A stretch of 64,000 nucleotides of DNA. Source: an uncultured Verrucomicrobia subdivision 3 bacterium (GTDB taxonomy: Bacteria; Verrucomicrobiota; Verrucomicrobiia; Limisphaerales; DASXHY01). Positions 25,503 to 35,131 of the stretch are shown here, in pieces. Both the position numbers and the translations under genes were made by a program. Every line of letters begins with the position of its first letter. Position 1 is the stretch's first letter. The notes under the pieces are model-generated. The model had not been told where the DNA came from. It searched no databases and saw nothing but the letters and a program-made list of their open reading frames with translations. Where the stretch lies: contig CALBZA010000026.1 of the NCBI GenBank assembly GCA_937890005.1, positions 1 to 64,000 of the forward strand, given 5' to 3'.

Positions 25503-26657
25503 ATGAGCGACCGCATTCTTTTTGTTGACGACGATCCGCATCTGCTTGCGGCCTGCGAACGCAGTTATCGCCGGCGCTTCAAGCTCGACACCGCCGATGG
25601 CGGCGAGGCGGGCCTGAAAAAAGTTCAGGAAAACGGCCCGTATGCCGTGGTGATTTCGGATCGCCAGATGCCGGGCATGGATGGCATCCAGTTCCTCACC
25701 CAGGTGCGCCAGCGCGAACCGGACACCGTGCGCATCATGCTCACGGGAAACGTCGATCTCGAACACGCCGTCCGCGTGGTGAACGAAGGAAACATTTTCC
25801 GTTTCCTCATCAAGCCATGTCCGCCGGACATTCTCACCAAGGCGATCGAGGATGGACTCGCGCAACATCAACTGGTGCTCGCCGAGCGGGAACTCCTGAA
25901 CAAGACGCTGAGCGGAAGCGTGAAGCTGCTCACGGACATTCTCTCCATGATGGATGCGAGATCATTCGGCCACACCGAAAAGACGCGCGCGCTGATGAAC
26001 GAAATCGCCGGGAAGATGTCGCTGCAAAATACGTGGGAGATGAACATCGCCGCGATGCTCGCCCCGATCGGGCTCGTCACGCTCCCGCCCGAAACCGTCG
26101 TCAAATCCCGCGCCGGCCAGGTGCTTTCAAAACTTGAGGAACAGATGGTCGCCTCCGCGCCCGACACCGCGGCGCGATTGCTTTCGAACATTCCCAGGCT
26201 CGAAGGCGTCGCACGCATCGCTCATTACCAGCACAAGCGTTTTGACGGCACCGGATTTCCTCCGGACGACGTGAAAGGCGATGCAATCCCCTTCGGCGCG
26301 CGGCTCCTGAAAATTGTTTCCGACCTGACGGGGATGATTGCCGAGGGAAAACTTCCGCTCGCTGCACTTTCCGAAATGCAGCATCGCGCCGGTTGGTACG
26401 ATCCGAAGCTGATGGCCGAGGTGCGCGCCTGTTTCGGCGGCGCCGATGTCGATGCCGGAAAAGTGAAGGAGACCGTTGCCGTGCTTGTTCGCGACCTGAA
26501 CGTCGGGATGGTGCTTCACTCCAGCGTGATGACGAAGGACGACACGCTCGTTCTCGCCGCAGGGCATCAGATCAACGAAATGAGCCTGGAAAAAATCCAG
26601 AATTTCGAACAGCTCTCCGGCATCAAGGAACCGATCTTCGTCGAAGTCGCAAACTAA
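25503..26657 (+). CDS. Response regulator with degenerate HD-GYP-like domain
   Basis: 384 residues. REC at 4-120 has phosphoacceptor Asp53 in ISDRQMPGMDG and Lys104 in FLIKPCPPD. The C-terminal domain is related to HD-GYP cyclic-di-GMP phosphodiesterases: HKRFDGTGFPPD stands where H-x-E-x-x-DG-x-GYP is expected. The metal-binding HD pair is absent (LAPIGLVTLPPE occupies the HD-x-GK-x-x-(I/L)-P position), so it is probably not an active phosphodiesterase but a binding or output domain. It is the third gene of the block at 21661-26657 and a likely co-transcribed partner of the preceding two. Confidence 0.82.
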   Translation: MSDRILFVDDDPHLLAACERSYRRRFKLDTADGGEAGLKKVQENGPYAVVISDRQMPGMDGIQFLTQVRQREPDTVRIMLTGNVDLEHAVRVVNEGNIFRFLIKPCPPDILTKAIEDGLAQHQLVLAERELLNKTLSGSVKLLTDILSMMDARSFGHTEKTRALMNEIAGKMSLQNTWEMNIAAMLAPIGLVTLPPETVVKSRAGQVLSKLEEQMVASAPDTAARLLSNIPRLEGVARIAHYQHKRFDGTGFPPDDVKGDAIPFGARLLKIVSDLTGMIAEGKLPLAALSEMQHRAGWYDPKLMAEVRACFGGADVDAGKVKETVAVLVRDLNVGMVLHSSVMTKDDTLVLAAGHQINEMSLEKIQNFEQLSGIKEPIFVEVAN

Positions 26658-26696
26658 CCAGGCTTACGCCTCTCGCCTCGCGCCCCGTTTGCCTCT

Positions 26697-27377
26697 TCAG
26701 TGGCAACACGATCCCATCGCGAGATCCGGACTGAGATACGGAATGCCGAGCGACATTCCGCGAAGGATCAGCAGGGTGGCCAGAAGGAAAACGGAAACTG
26801 GAATTGCCTTCACGAGCTTCAAACGGACTGAAACCGGAATCAGTTTTCCCGACAGGCTGATCGCCAGCATCATGGGAACCGTGCCCGCTCCGAACGCAGC
26901 CATGAATCCAGCGCCTCCCAGAACGTCCCCCGACGTGGTGGCCCCGGCACCCGCCACGTAAACCAGTCCGCACGGCAGCAGGCCGTTCAAGCTTCCGAGC
27001 AATGTGAGTGACGCGAACGAACGGCGGCGAAGCATCCCCGCCATCCGAACCTTCAGCCAGCCCACGAGAGCGGTGACCGGTTGCCACACGGCCAGCTTGC
27101 GTGAGCTGAACAATCCGACGAGCAACAGCACGCCCAACGCGATCGATGCCCAGCGTTGCACCCCAGCGAGCCAGAAAGTTTTCCCAAGCAGTCCAAATAC
27201 GATTCCCAGTGCGCAATACGTCAGCACACGTCCCAAATTGTAGGCGGCTCGCCCCGCAGCGAAACTGACCGCGCTGCCACCCGTCACCGGAAGCGCCATC
27301 GCCAGAGGACCGCACATTCCCGCGCAGTGAAGGCTGCCGAGCAGCCCAAGAATGAACGCTGCGAAGTAGTCGGTCAT
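26697..27377 (-). CDS. Sulfite exporter TauE/SafE-like (UreH-type) membrane protein, cbb3 maturation
   Basis: 226 residues with about six TM segments. MTDYFAAFILGLLGSLHCAGMCGP carries the Cys-x3-Cys near the N-terminus, and GSLNGLLPCGLVYVAGAGA holds the second conserved Cys. This pattern is typical of the TauE/SafE-like proteins found at the end of cbb3 oxidase clusters, where they are thought to help copper or heme handling. It overlaps fixH by ATGA at 27374-27377, which also decides the start. It is the last gene of the operon. Confidence 0.82.
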   Translation of the reverse strand: MTDYFAAFILGLLGSLHCAGMCGPLAMALPVTGGSAVSFAAGRAAYNLGRVLTYCALGIVFGLLGKTFWLAGVQRWASIALGVLLLVGLFSSRKLAVWQPVTALVGWLKVRMAGMLRRRSFASLTLLGSLNGLLPCGLVYVAGAGATTSGDVLGGAGFMAAFGAGTVPMMLAISLSGKLIPVSVRLKLVKAIPVSVFLLATLLILRGMSLGIPYLSPDLAMGSCCH

Positions 27378-27844
27378 GATGGCCTTGCTTCGACGACAAC
27401 CTTGCCATCGACGCGATAATCGGAGCCGTTTGCCGTCCAATAAACCTTCACCTTCCACAATCCCGGCTGCAGCTGGGCGGCATCGATCGATTGAGTTCCA
27501 TTGGCGTCCGGCTTCAGTTCGATGTTCCGATCCAGGCCTGCGGCGGACGGTCTGTAGAGATGAATCCGTCCTTGAGTCGCCCCCTGAACGTGTCCGGCCG
27601 GAACAGTTACGACGATCTTCTGCTGTTCGCCGTTGTACGCCACACCGGCTTCGTCTCCGAGTTCCTGTCCGCGCTGCATCCGGTCGATCTGGTTTTGAAA
27701 GCGGATTTCCTCCTCGTAGTAGTTGCTGCTGACGAGATCGGAATCGTTCCGGCAGGCGATCACGATCAGTGCAATCGTGCCGCTGATGAAAAGAACGAAC
27801 GTGAGGATGATGCCGTAAGGCCAGAGATTGCGTTTGGTGTTCAT
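27374..27844 (-). CDS. fixH: FixH family protein, cbb3 oxidase assembly
   Basis: 156 residues. One N-terminal TM helix (about 9-30) is followed by the FixH signature YYEEEIRFQNQIDRMQRG and a periplasmic beta-rich domain. FixH helps copper supply to the binuclear centre of the oxidase. It lies 2 bp after ccoG and overlaps the downstream TauE/SafE-like gene by 4 bp. Confidence 0.9.
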   Translation of the reverse strand: MNTKRNLWPYGIILTFVLFISGTIALIVIACRNDSDLVSSNYYEEEIRFQNQIDRMQRGQELGDEAGVAYNGEQQKIVVTVPAGHVQGATQGRIHLYRPSAAGLDRNIELKPDANGTQSIDAAQLQPGLWKVKVYWTANGSDYRVDGKVVVEARPS

Positions 27845-27846
27845 GT

Positions 27847-29268
27847 TTATTTCGTCTTGAGTCGCGGTCCGATGAACATGGTTTTGAGCGTTTCGACCTT
27901 TTTTCCCTCGGCGTAAACACCGACCACGAGCGGCGTCTGCCCCGGCTTCATCGCTTCCGGTTCGAGTTCAATCAGCAGCGACGTCTCGGCCAGCTTTCGC
28001 GGTTCCACTTCAAATGGCTGGCTTCCCATCACGCGCAGTTCGCCTTCGATGTTCTCCAGCCTGAACTCAACAGGCATCTGCCGGGCCGTCTTGTTCACAA
28101 CCTTGACCGTGTAAAGATTGCTGAAACGCCCGTCAGGCATCTGCTGGAACAGCGCTCCGGGCGCGCGCAGCAGCGAGGTCTGCAAATCGGACCGGGTGAA
28201 GATCAAAAATGTTTCCAGGCTGATCAGCGCGAGGATGATGCCCGTGTATATCATCAGGCGCGGCGTGACCCTGAGCCGTTCACCGCGCTCGATGCCATTC
28301 AGCGACGCGTAGCGGATCAATCCCTTCGGCCGGCCGATCTTCGTCATCACGGTGTCGCAGGCGTCAATGCACGCTGTGCAGTTCACACATTCCATCTGGG
28401 TGCCGTTCCGGATGTCGATGCCCGTCGGGCAGACGGCCACGCATTGATTGCAGGAAACACAGTCGCCCAGTCCGTCAGCCTGGCGTTGCTCGACGGTCTG
28501 GCTGCGCTTGAACGGGCCGCGCTTTTCACCCCGCTTGTAATCGTAGGCAACAACGATGCTGTTCTCGTCCAGAAGCGCGGACTGAAACCTTCCGTACGGA
28601 CAGATAAACGTGCAGGCCTGTTCGCGGAATCGCGCAAAGATCAGATAAAACACCGCAGTGAACAGCAGCATCGCTGTCAGGCCGGTCAGGTGATTCGCCG
28701 GATTGTCGGTGATGATCCGGAAGAGCTGGTCCTTGCCGATGATATAGGCGAGCAGCGTGTTTCCAATGATGAATGACAGCGCAAAGAAGATCGTTTGTTT
28801 TCCGACCTTCTTCACGATTTTTGAAAACGTCCACGGTGCCGCAGCCAGTGCGCGCTGTTGATGCGCATCGCCTTCAATGGCGTATTCGATCTTCCGGAAA
28901 ACCATTTCCATCAGCACCGTCTGGGGACAGGTCCAGCCGCACCAGAGCCGGCCATAGACCGCGGTGAAGATTGCAATGCCGGTGAAGAACACGAGCAATC
29001 CGACGGCGAGAATGATTCCGTCCTGCGGCCAGAACACCTGTCCGAGAATGACGAACTTGCGTTCGACCAGGTTCATCATGAGGAGCGGCTCGCCGGCAAT
29101 CTTCACGAACGGTCCGATGAACATCACTGCCAGCAGCACCCAGCTCATCCACGTCCGCCAGCGGAAGAACCGGCCATCGACTTTCTTTGGATAAAGCCAC
29201 TGGCGGCGGCCCTCCTTGTCGGCGGTGGAGAGTCGGTTGCGAAAATCGTCCTGGGCGGTGTTGTTCAT
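27847..29268 (-). CDS. ccoG: Cytochrome c oxidase accessory protein CcoG (FixG/RdxA-like)
   Basis: 473 residues from ATG 29268; a GTG at 29271 directly before it is in frame. The N-terminal TM bundle contains CGWTCPQTVLMEMVFRKIEY, the family hallmark. Two 4Fe-4S cysteine clusters follow in the cytoplasmic part (CVSCNQCVAVCPTGIDI and CVNCTACIDACD), then further TM helix and an Ig-like periplasmic C-terminal domain. CcoG is a membrane ferredoxin that reduces copper for cbb3 assembly. Confidence 0.93.
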   Translation of the reverse strand: MNNTAQDDFRNRLSTADKEGRRQWLYPKKVDGRFFRWRTWMSWVLLAVMFIGPFVKIAGEPLLMMNLVERKFVILGQVFWPQDGIILAVGLLVFFTGIAIFTAVYGRLWCGWTCPQTVLMEMVFRKIEYAIEGDAHQQRALAAAPWTFSKIVKKVGKQTIFFALSFIIGNTLLAYIIGKDQLFRIITDNPANHLTGLTAMLLFTAVFYLIFARFREQACTFICPYGRFQSALLDENSIVVAYDYKRGEKRGPFKRSQTVEQRQADGLGDCVSCNQCVAVCPTGIDIRNGTQMECVNCTACIDACDTVMTKIGRPKGLIRYASLNGIERGERLRVTPRLMIYTGIILALISLETFLIFTRSDLQTSLLRAPGALFQQMPDGRFSNLYTVKVVNKTARQMPVEFRLENIEGELRVMGSQPFEVEPRKLAETSLLIELEPEAMKPGQTPLVVGVYAEGKKVETLKTMFIGPRLKTK

Positions 29269-29286
29269 CACGAACGGATTGAGCGG

Positions 29287-29892
29287 TTATTCAAACTCGC
29301 TCGGGCCTGTCTGCACCGGCGCCTGGTTCTCGGGAAGCTTGCCCGGTTTCTCAAGCTTTGCGCCGCGCAGTGTGTAAATATAGCTCGCCACGGCAACGAT
29401 CTGGTCGGGGCGAAGGTTGTTCTTCCACGTGACCATGCCCTTCTCCGGAACACCGTTCCAGATCACGAGCACGGTGTTGCCGAAGGTGGAGCCGTGAATC
29501 CAGTAATCGTCGGTCAGGTTCGGACCAACCAGCCCGCCGCCGTCGTTGCGATGGCACGGCGCGCACAAATTGGCGAAAAGCTGCCGGCCTTCTTCGAGAA
29601 CGAGCGCGTCCGTCGATGGCTGCATTCCATCGATGCTCGATTCGAATTTCGTCATCGCTGCGGCCTTGATCGCGGCGCCGACTTTCATTTCCTGCGCATA
29701 TTCCGCGGCCATCTGGCCCTTGGTTGCGAGATCGCCCCTGGCGAACACGTGATAGTAACAAAGGTAGATCACGGAGAAGACGATCGTGCAGTAGAACAGG
29801 TACAGCCACCAGCGCGGCAGCTTGTTGTCCAGCTCGCGGATTCCGTCAATCTCGTGTTCGAGCAGCAAAGAATCTTCTTGTTCTGGTTTCAT
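29287..29892 (-). CDS. ccoP: cbb3 oxidase subunit III CcoP, short monoheme form
   Basis: 201 residues. An N-terminal TM helix (WWLYLFYCTIVFSVIYLCYY) is followed by a single cytochrome c domain with CAPCH heme-binding motif and GPNLTDDYWIHG. The Met ligand is probably in EKGMVTWK. Classic CcoP is about 300 residues with two heme-c sites; here only one is seen. CcoP passes electrons to the catalytic subunit. It is encoded between ccoQ and ccoG. Confidence 0.9.
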   Translation of the reverse strand: MKPEQEDSLLLEHEIDGIRELDNKLPRWWLYLFYCTIVFSVIYLCYYHVFARGDLATKGQMAAEYAQEMKVGAAIKAAAMTKFESSIDGMQPSTDALVLEEGRQLFANLCAPCHRNDGGGLVGPNLTDDYWIHGSTFGNTVLVIWNGVPEKGMVTWKNNLRPDQIVAVASYIYTLRGAKLEKPGKLPENQAPVQTGPSEFE

Positions 29893-29897
29893 ATCAG

Positions 29898-30098
29898 TCA
29901 GTTCAGGTTCGGATGGGAATCATTCTTTTTCGCCGGCGCATCATCCTCAAGCGGCAGGGCCTGCATCGCGGTGTAATACGACTTCTTCAGGCACAGCATC
30001 CAGATGGCCACCGCCACGAAGACGGTGACGAAGATCAGGATGGAGATGACGCCGTAAACGCCGACGCCGCCAATGTGTGTGAGAACATTTTTGATCAT
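29898..30098 (-). CDS. ccoQ: CcoQ-like small subunit of cbb3 oxidase
   Basis: 66 residues with one TM helix (VYGVISILIFVTVFVAVAIW) and a charged tail. Position (5 bp from ccoP and 8 bp from ccoNO) and size fit CcoQ, which stabilises the complex. The primary sequence is too short for a firm homology claim. Confidence 0.7.
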   Translation of the reverse strand: MIKNVLTHIGGVGVYGVISILIFVTVFVAVAIWMLCLKKSYYTAMQALPLEDDAPAKKNDSHPNLN

Positions 30099-30106
30099 GG
30101 TTCGTG

Positions 30107-32314
30107 TCAGTTGGCAGTTTCGGTTTGAGCCGGGGCCGGTTCAGCCGGCGCGGCCTTGATGTCGGTTCCGAGACGCTGCAGGTAGGCGATCAGCGCGATG
30201 ATCTCGCGGTCGGCTTCGGCTTCCACCATGCCGGTCTTGAGATTGGCGACCACCTTCTGCTGTTGCTCGGCGAGCTCCTGTTGTGCCGGTCCGCGTTCGT
30301 ATCCGTCCGGATACGGAACACCGATCTTGCGGAGTGCAATGATGCGTCCGGGCAGCGCGTTCGTATCGAGCTTCTGCGTGAGCAGCCACGGATAACGCGG
30401 CATGATCGAGCCCGGCGAAGTCGAGGTCGGGTCGTCCATGTGGTTGTAGTGCCACGCGTCCGGATATTTGCCGCCGACGCGGTGCAGATCCGGTCCGGTG
30501 CGTTTCGATCCCCAGAGGAACGGATGATCGTAAATGTATTCGCCGGCCTTGGAATACTCGCCGTAACGCTCCGTTTCAGACCGCAGTGGACGCACCATTT
30601 GAGAATGGCAGCCGACGCAGCCTTCGCGGATGTAGATGTCGCGTCCGAGCAGTTCGAGCGGCGAATACGGTTTCACCGAGGAAATGGTCGGAACGTTCTG
30701 TTTGATCAGATAGAGCGGCACGATTTCGATCAGACCGCCGACGAGAATCGCCACCGTGGTGAGCACGGTGAACAGAAGCGGCTTGGCTTCGAGCAGGCGA
30801 TGCACGTGGCCGTGGTTTCCTTCAGCCGCAGGAGTCTTCGCAATCGGAGCCGCCTGCGCCTCGGTCTCAGGCTCGAACACACCGGCCTTCGCGGTCTTGT
30901 AGAGGTTGATGAGCATCAGCACGGCACCGACGATGTAGAGCAGGCCGCCAATCGCGCGCAGCTGATGCATCGGGATGATGCGAATGACGATTTCCAGGAA
31001 GTTCGCGTATTGGAGGAAGCCGTCCGAGTTGAACTGCTTCCACATCAGACCCTGCGTCACGCCGCTGACATAAACCGGCACGACGTAGAACATCATTCCC
31101 AGCAGCGCGATCCAGAAGTGGTAGTTGGCAAGCTTCGTGGACCAGAGCTTCGTGTTGTAAAGGCGCGGGAAAATCCAGTAGAGCATCGAGAACGTCAGGA
31201 AGCCGTTCCAGCCGAGCGCTCCCGTGTGAACGTGCGCGATGGTCCAGTCGGTGTAATGCGAGAGCGAATTGATGCTCTTGATCGCAAGCGTTGGACCTTC
31301 CAGCGTCGCCATGCCGTAAGCGGTGATGGCCACGACCATGAACTTCAGCATCGGATCCTGCCGCACCTTGTCCCAGGCGCCGCGCAGCGTGAGCAATCCA
31401 TTCAGCATGCCGCCCCAGCTCGGAGCCACGAGCATCACCGAGAACACCATGCCGAGCGACTGCGCCCAGTCGGGCAGCGCGGTGTAAAGCAGATGATGCG
31501 GTCCTGCCCAGATGTAGAGAAAGATCAGCGCCCAGAAGTGAATGATCGAAAGGCGATAGCTGAACACCGGACGATTCGCCGCCTTGGGCAGGAAGTAATA
31601 CATCAGGCCGAGATACGGCGTCGTGAGGAAGAACGCGACGGCGTTGTGGCCGTACCACCATTGCACCAGCGCGTCCTGCACGCCGGCGTACATCGAGTAG
31701 CTCTTGAACAGACTCGCCGGCATTTCGAGCGAGTTGAAGATGTGCAGCACTGCAACCGTGATGACCGTGGCGATGTAGAACCAGATCGCCACATACATGT
31801 GCTTCTCACGGCGTTTGATGATCGTGCCGAAGAAGTTCACGGCGAAGATCACCCAGACGACGGTGATCAACACGTCGATCGGCCATTCAAGCTCCGCATA
31901 TTCCTTGCTGGTCGTCAAACCGAGCGGGAGCGTGATCGCGGCGCTGACAATGATCAGCTGCCAGCCCCAGAAATGCAGCCAGCTGAGCGTGTCATTGAAC
32001 ATCCGCGCTTTGCAGAGACGCTGAAGCGAATAGTAGATGCCGCAGAACATGCCGTTGCCGACGAAGGCGAAGATCACCGCGTTCGTATGCAGCGGACGAA
32101 TTCGTCCGAACGTCGTGAACGGCAGGTCGAGGTTCAGTCCGGGCCAGAACAGCTGGCAGGCCACCAGCAGTCCGGCGCTGAATCCGACCAGTCCCCAGAT
32201 GGCGGTGACGATCGCGAAGGCGCGGACGATCTTGTTATCGTATTTGAAGGTTTCTACCTGGGCCGAAGAAGCTCGCGGCTTCGATTCTCCCAGCGGAACA
32301 GATGCAGTACTCAT
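30107..32314 (-). CDS. ccoNO: Fused cbb3 cytochrome oxidase subunits I and II (CcoNO)
   Basis: 735 residues. The N-terminal about 480 are the catalytic subunit CcoN, a 12-TM heme-copper oxidase, with heme ligand histidines in PLHTNAVIFAF and HNAVAFFLTTPYLG. The C-terminal part is CcoO, with one TM helix and CVGCHSQM as its heme-c site. CcoNO fusions are known in several phyla. The enzyme is the high-affinity terminal oxidase that reduces oxygen at low tension and pumps protons. It is the core of the operon at 26697-35131. Confidence 0.92.
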   Translation of the reverse strand: MSTASVPLGESKPRASSAQVETFKYDNKIVRAFAIVTAIWGLVGFSAGLLVACQLFWPGLNLDLPFTTFGRIRPLHTNAVIFAFVGNGMFCGIYYSLQRLCKARMFNDTLSWLHFWGWQLIIVSAAITLPLGLTTSKEYAELEWPIDVLITVVWVIFAVNFFGTIIKRREKHMYVAIWFYIATVITVAVLHIFNSLEMPASLFKSYSMYAGVQDALVQWWYGHNAVAFFLTTPYLGLMYYFLPKAANRPVFSYRLSIIHFWALIFLYIWAGPHHLLYTALPDWAQSLGMVFSVMLVAPSWGGMLNGLLTLRGAWDKVRQDPMLKFMVVAITAYGMATLEGPTLAIKSINSLSHYTDWTIAHVHTGALGWNGFLTFSMLYWIFPRLYNTKLWSTKLANYHFWIALLGMMFYVVPVYVSGVTQGLMWKQFNSDGFLQYANFLEIVIRIIPMHQLRAIGGLLYIVGAVLMLINLYKTAKAGVFEPETEAQAAPIAKTPAAEGNHGHVHRLLEAKPLLFTVLTTVAILVGGLIEIVPLYLIKQNVPTISSVKPYSPLELLGRDIYIREGCVGCHSQMVRPLRSETERYGEYSKAGEYIYDHPFLWGSKRTGPDLHRVGGKYPDAWHYNHMDDPTSTSPGSIMPRYPWLLTQKLDTNALPGRIIALRKIGVPYPDGYERGPAQQELAEQQQKVVANLKTGMVEAEADREIIALIAYLQRLGTDIKAAPAEPAPAQTETAN

Positions 32315-32357
32315 GGTTTTTGCTTGGGTGCTGAAAAGGTTTCGAATCGGAAAATGT

Positions 32358-32588
32358 TCATTGAGCCGTCGGGTTTATCTCGCTGTGACTGCCGGCTTCG
32401 CGGTTGCGGGTTTCCTCCCGTCGATTGTTGCTGCGGACCACGGCCCGCGCCGGTTCATCCGCGAGAACGCGCATGGACGGGGTCAGCGTGTCTTCGAACT
32501 GGCCCGATTTCACTGCCCAGATGAATCCACCGAGGAACAACAATGCCATTGCCAGGCTGGCGAGAATCAGGATCAGGATAACGCTCAT
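32358..32588 (-). CDS. ccoS: CcoS, cbb3 oxidase maturation protein
   Basis: 76 residues. A TM helix (about 3-25) is followed by GGFIWAVKSGQFED, the CcoS signature. It is needed for insertion of heme b and copper into CcoN. Start and stop overlap the preceding ccoI by 4 bp. Confidence 0.88.
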   Translation of the reverse strand: MSVILILILASLAMALLFLGGFIWAVKSGQFEDTLTPSMRVLADEPARAVVRSNNRREETRNREAGSHSEINPTAQ

Positions 32589-35131
32589 TTCAAACCTCCC
32601 GCGGCGGTCTCAACTGCTGAATCGAATTTCAAACCACTGCGTTTCGCAGCCCAGCTCGTGGCGCCGCACGCAAAGAGAACCACCGTGAATGAACTCACCG
32701 GCATCAGGACCGCGCAAATGATCGGAGCCAGAAGTCCCGCCGCGGCGATGCTGATTCCAATCACGTTGTACGCGCTGGAGATCGCGAACCCGGCCCGCAC
32801 GATCCGCGTCGCCCGCCGCGCAAAATTCAAAAACTGGAACAGCTCCGGAACACGCTTCGCATCCAGGATCATGTCGCTCGCAGGCGAAAACGCGCCGACC
32901 TTTTCCACCACAGCGACACCGACGTCGCTTTGCTTCAGCGCACCGGCATCGTTCAAACCGTCGCCCACCATCATCACGGTTTTGCCGGATTCCTGGAGCC
33001 GCCGAATGAAGCCCAGTTTGTCGAGCGGAGTCTGGTTGAAGTTCAACTTCGCCGAACTGCCGAACAAGGAACTGAAACGTTCACGCTCGCGTTCGTTGTC
33101 GCCGCTGAGCAGCGCAATTTCGTAGCGATCGGCGAGCTTCCGCAGCATCACGTCGGCTTCTGGACGAAGCGAACTCGCGAGCAGAAAACAGCCGCGATAC
33201 CGGCCATCGATGGCAACGTGCACCGCGCTCCCCAGCTCTGCCGGAATTTGCATTGCGGAAATTCCGTTTGCGGCAAACCACGCCGCCGATCCGAGCCGGA
33301 TCGCATGTCCGTTCACGACACCTTCAATGCCGCAGCCGATGGTTTCGTTGAAGTTCGAGACATCGAGCAACGTGTGCCGGCCGGCAAGTGACTCATGCAG
33401 ACGTGAAGAATGCGGATGCGCCGAATGATGCGTGAGCGAGAAAATCCACGCCTGTTCATCAGCACTGAGCGGCGTACTGGATTCAATGAAGCGCACGGCG
33501 TTCACGCCCGCCGAGGTGAGCGTTCCGGTCTTGTCGAACACGATTGCGTCCACGCGCGCCATCCGTTCAAGCACATGAATGTTCTTGAGAAACGCACTCG
33601 CCTTCGCGAACCAGCGCTGCGCGGTGCCGAGTGTGAAAGGCGCCGCGAGAGCGAGCGCGCACGGGCACGCAACAATCAGGACCGAGGTGAACGACTTGAG
33701 CCCGCGGGCGGCGTCGCCACGGAAAATCCAGAATGCCAGCGCGCCGAGCGCAACCGTGATCACGATCCCGATGAATCGCCGGCTGAAAATGTTGCTGAGC
33801 GAATCGAGCGTTTCATCCCGTTGTTTTCGGAACGTCTCGTGATTCCACAGCGAGGTGAGGTAGCTCTGCGAAACGGCTTTGACCGTTTCGACTTCGATCG
33901 CAGCGCCCACCTGCTGTCCGCCCGCATAGAGATAATCACCGGCAGCTTTGGCGACCGGTTCAGATTCGCCGGTGACGAAGCTGTAGTCGATGAATGCCGG
34001 GCCGCTGATCAGCTTCGCATCGGCGGGAATGATTTCTCCGTTGCGAACAACGATGCGATCGCTGACTTCGAGTTGAGAAATCGAAACGCATTCTTCGATC
34101 GTTTCACCGCTTTCCGCCGAACGCTTGCGCACGACCGACAACGGGAAGAACGACTTGTAATCGCGGTCAAACGCCATTCGTTCCTGCGTCTTCTGCTGAA
34201 ACGCACGTCCGCAAAGCAGGAAGAAAATCAGTCCGCACAGTGAATCGAAGTAGCCTTCGCCGGTTCGGGTGACGATCTCGTAAATGCTCTGGCCGTAGAT
34301 GGCGACGAGCCCGAGCGCAATCGGAATGTCCAGTGTTGCCACGCGCTGCCGGATGGAAAGCCACGCGGACTTCCAGTAATCGCCCGCGCTGAACGTCACG
34401 ACAGGAAAGGCCAGCACCAGACTCAGCCAGCCGAACAGCGCCTTGAATGCGGGTCCGTTGAAGCTGTCCAGGCCGAAGTATTGCGGGATGCTGAACAGCA
34501 TGATGTTGCCGAAGGCGAATCCCGCCAGACCGATCTGAAGCCACTGACGCCGGCGGCCCGGATTCACAGCGCGCTTTTCAAGTTCGCCGAAAGTGAGCGC
34601 CGGTTCGTAACCGATCGACGCCAGAAGCGCGACCACTTCGCTGAACCTGATCTTGTCCGGCGTAAACGTGAGCGCCACTTCGCGGCGCGGAAAATTCACG
34701 GTCGATTGTCCGATGCCCGGATGCAGTCGAAAGAGATTTTCAAGGAGCCAGACGCAGGCGACGCAATGAATCGCCGGGATATGCAGCGTCACGCGACTCT
34801 GAACGCCGTCGGTAAAATCGAGCAGCTTCTGCTGCATTGCAGGCTCGTCGAGAAACGACCATTGATCCGCGCTCGATTTGCGGCGCATCTGCACGCCGGG
34901 ATGGCGTGTGAGGGAGTAAAATTGATCCAGGCCGTTTTCGGTCAGCAGATCGTGAACGACCATGCAGCCCTGACAGCAGAACGCCTTTTCCGATTTCGAA
35001 AAACTGGAGTCACGACACGGCTCGCCGCAGTGGAAGCAGCTCGGGACGCTTGTGGCGTCCGCGCGTTCCGCGGCATTCAGGGCCAGTGCGGCGAATCCCG
35101 CGGCTTGAGGTTCTGTCAGCGACTCGTTCAA
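32585..35131 (-). CDS. ccoI: Copper-translocating P-type ATPase CcoI
   Basis: 848 residues. The start is TTG at 35131; no ATG or GTG lies before the conserved N-terminal cysteines (CFHCGEPC and FCCQGC). Then come a heavy-metal-associated domain with HCVAC, about eight TM helices, the E1-E2 domain with TGES, the copper-binding CPC motif in VACPCALALA, the phosphorylation site DKTGTLT and the GDGLNDAGAL hinge. This is the CcoI/FixI type, which supplies copper to cbb3. It is the first gene of the cbb3 operon and overlaps ccoS by ATGA. Confidence 0.9.
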   Translation of the reverse strand: MNESLTEPQAAGFAALALNAAERADATSVPSCFHCGEPCRDSSFSKSEKAFCCQGCMVVHDLLTENGLDQFYSLTRHPGVQMRRKSSADQWSFLDEPAMQQKLLDFTDGVQSRVTLHIPAIHCVACVWLLENLFRLHPGIGQSTVNFPRREVALTFTPDKIRFSEVVALLASIGYEPALTFGELEKRAVNPGRRRQWLQIGLAGFAFGNIMLFSIPQYFGLDSFNGPAFKALFGWLSLVLAFPVVTFSAGDYWKSAWLSIRQRVATLDIPIALGLVAIYGQSIYEIVTRTGEGYFDSLCGLIFFLLCGRAFQQKTQERMAFDRDYKSFFPLSVVRKRSAESGETIEECVSISQLEVSDRIVVRNGEIIPADAKLISGPAFIDYSFVTGESEPVAKAAGDYLYAGGQQVGAAIEVETVKAVSQSYLTSLWNHETFRKQRDETLDSLSNIFSRRFIGIVITVALGALAFWIFRGDAARGLKSFTSVLIVACPCALALAAPFTLGTAQRWFAKASAFLKNIHVLERMARVDAIVFDKTGTLTSAGVNAVRFIESSTPLSADEQAWIFSLTHHSAHPHSSRLHESLAGRHTLLDVSNFNETIGCGIEGVVNGHAIRLGSAAWFAANGISAMQIPAELGSAVHVAIDGRYRGCFLLASSLRPEADVMLRKLADRYEIALLSGDNERERERFSSLFGSSAKLNFNQTPLDKLGFIRRLQESGKTVMMVGDGLNDAGALKQSDVGVAVVEKVGAFSPASDMILDAKRVPELFQFLNFARRATRIVRAGFAISSAYNVIGISIAAAGLLAPIICAVLMPVSSFTVVLFACGATSWAAKRSGLKFDSAVETAAGGLK

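Noticed and set aside
30104..32524. 806-residue open frame on the plus strand antisense to ccoNO
   Set aside because: It is a GC-driven shadow; the minus strand has clear CcoN and CcoO motifs, and the shadow is Arg/His/Glu-rich with no domain.
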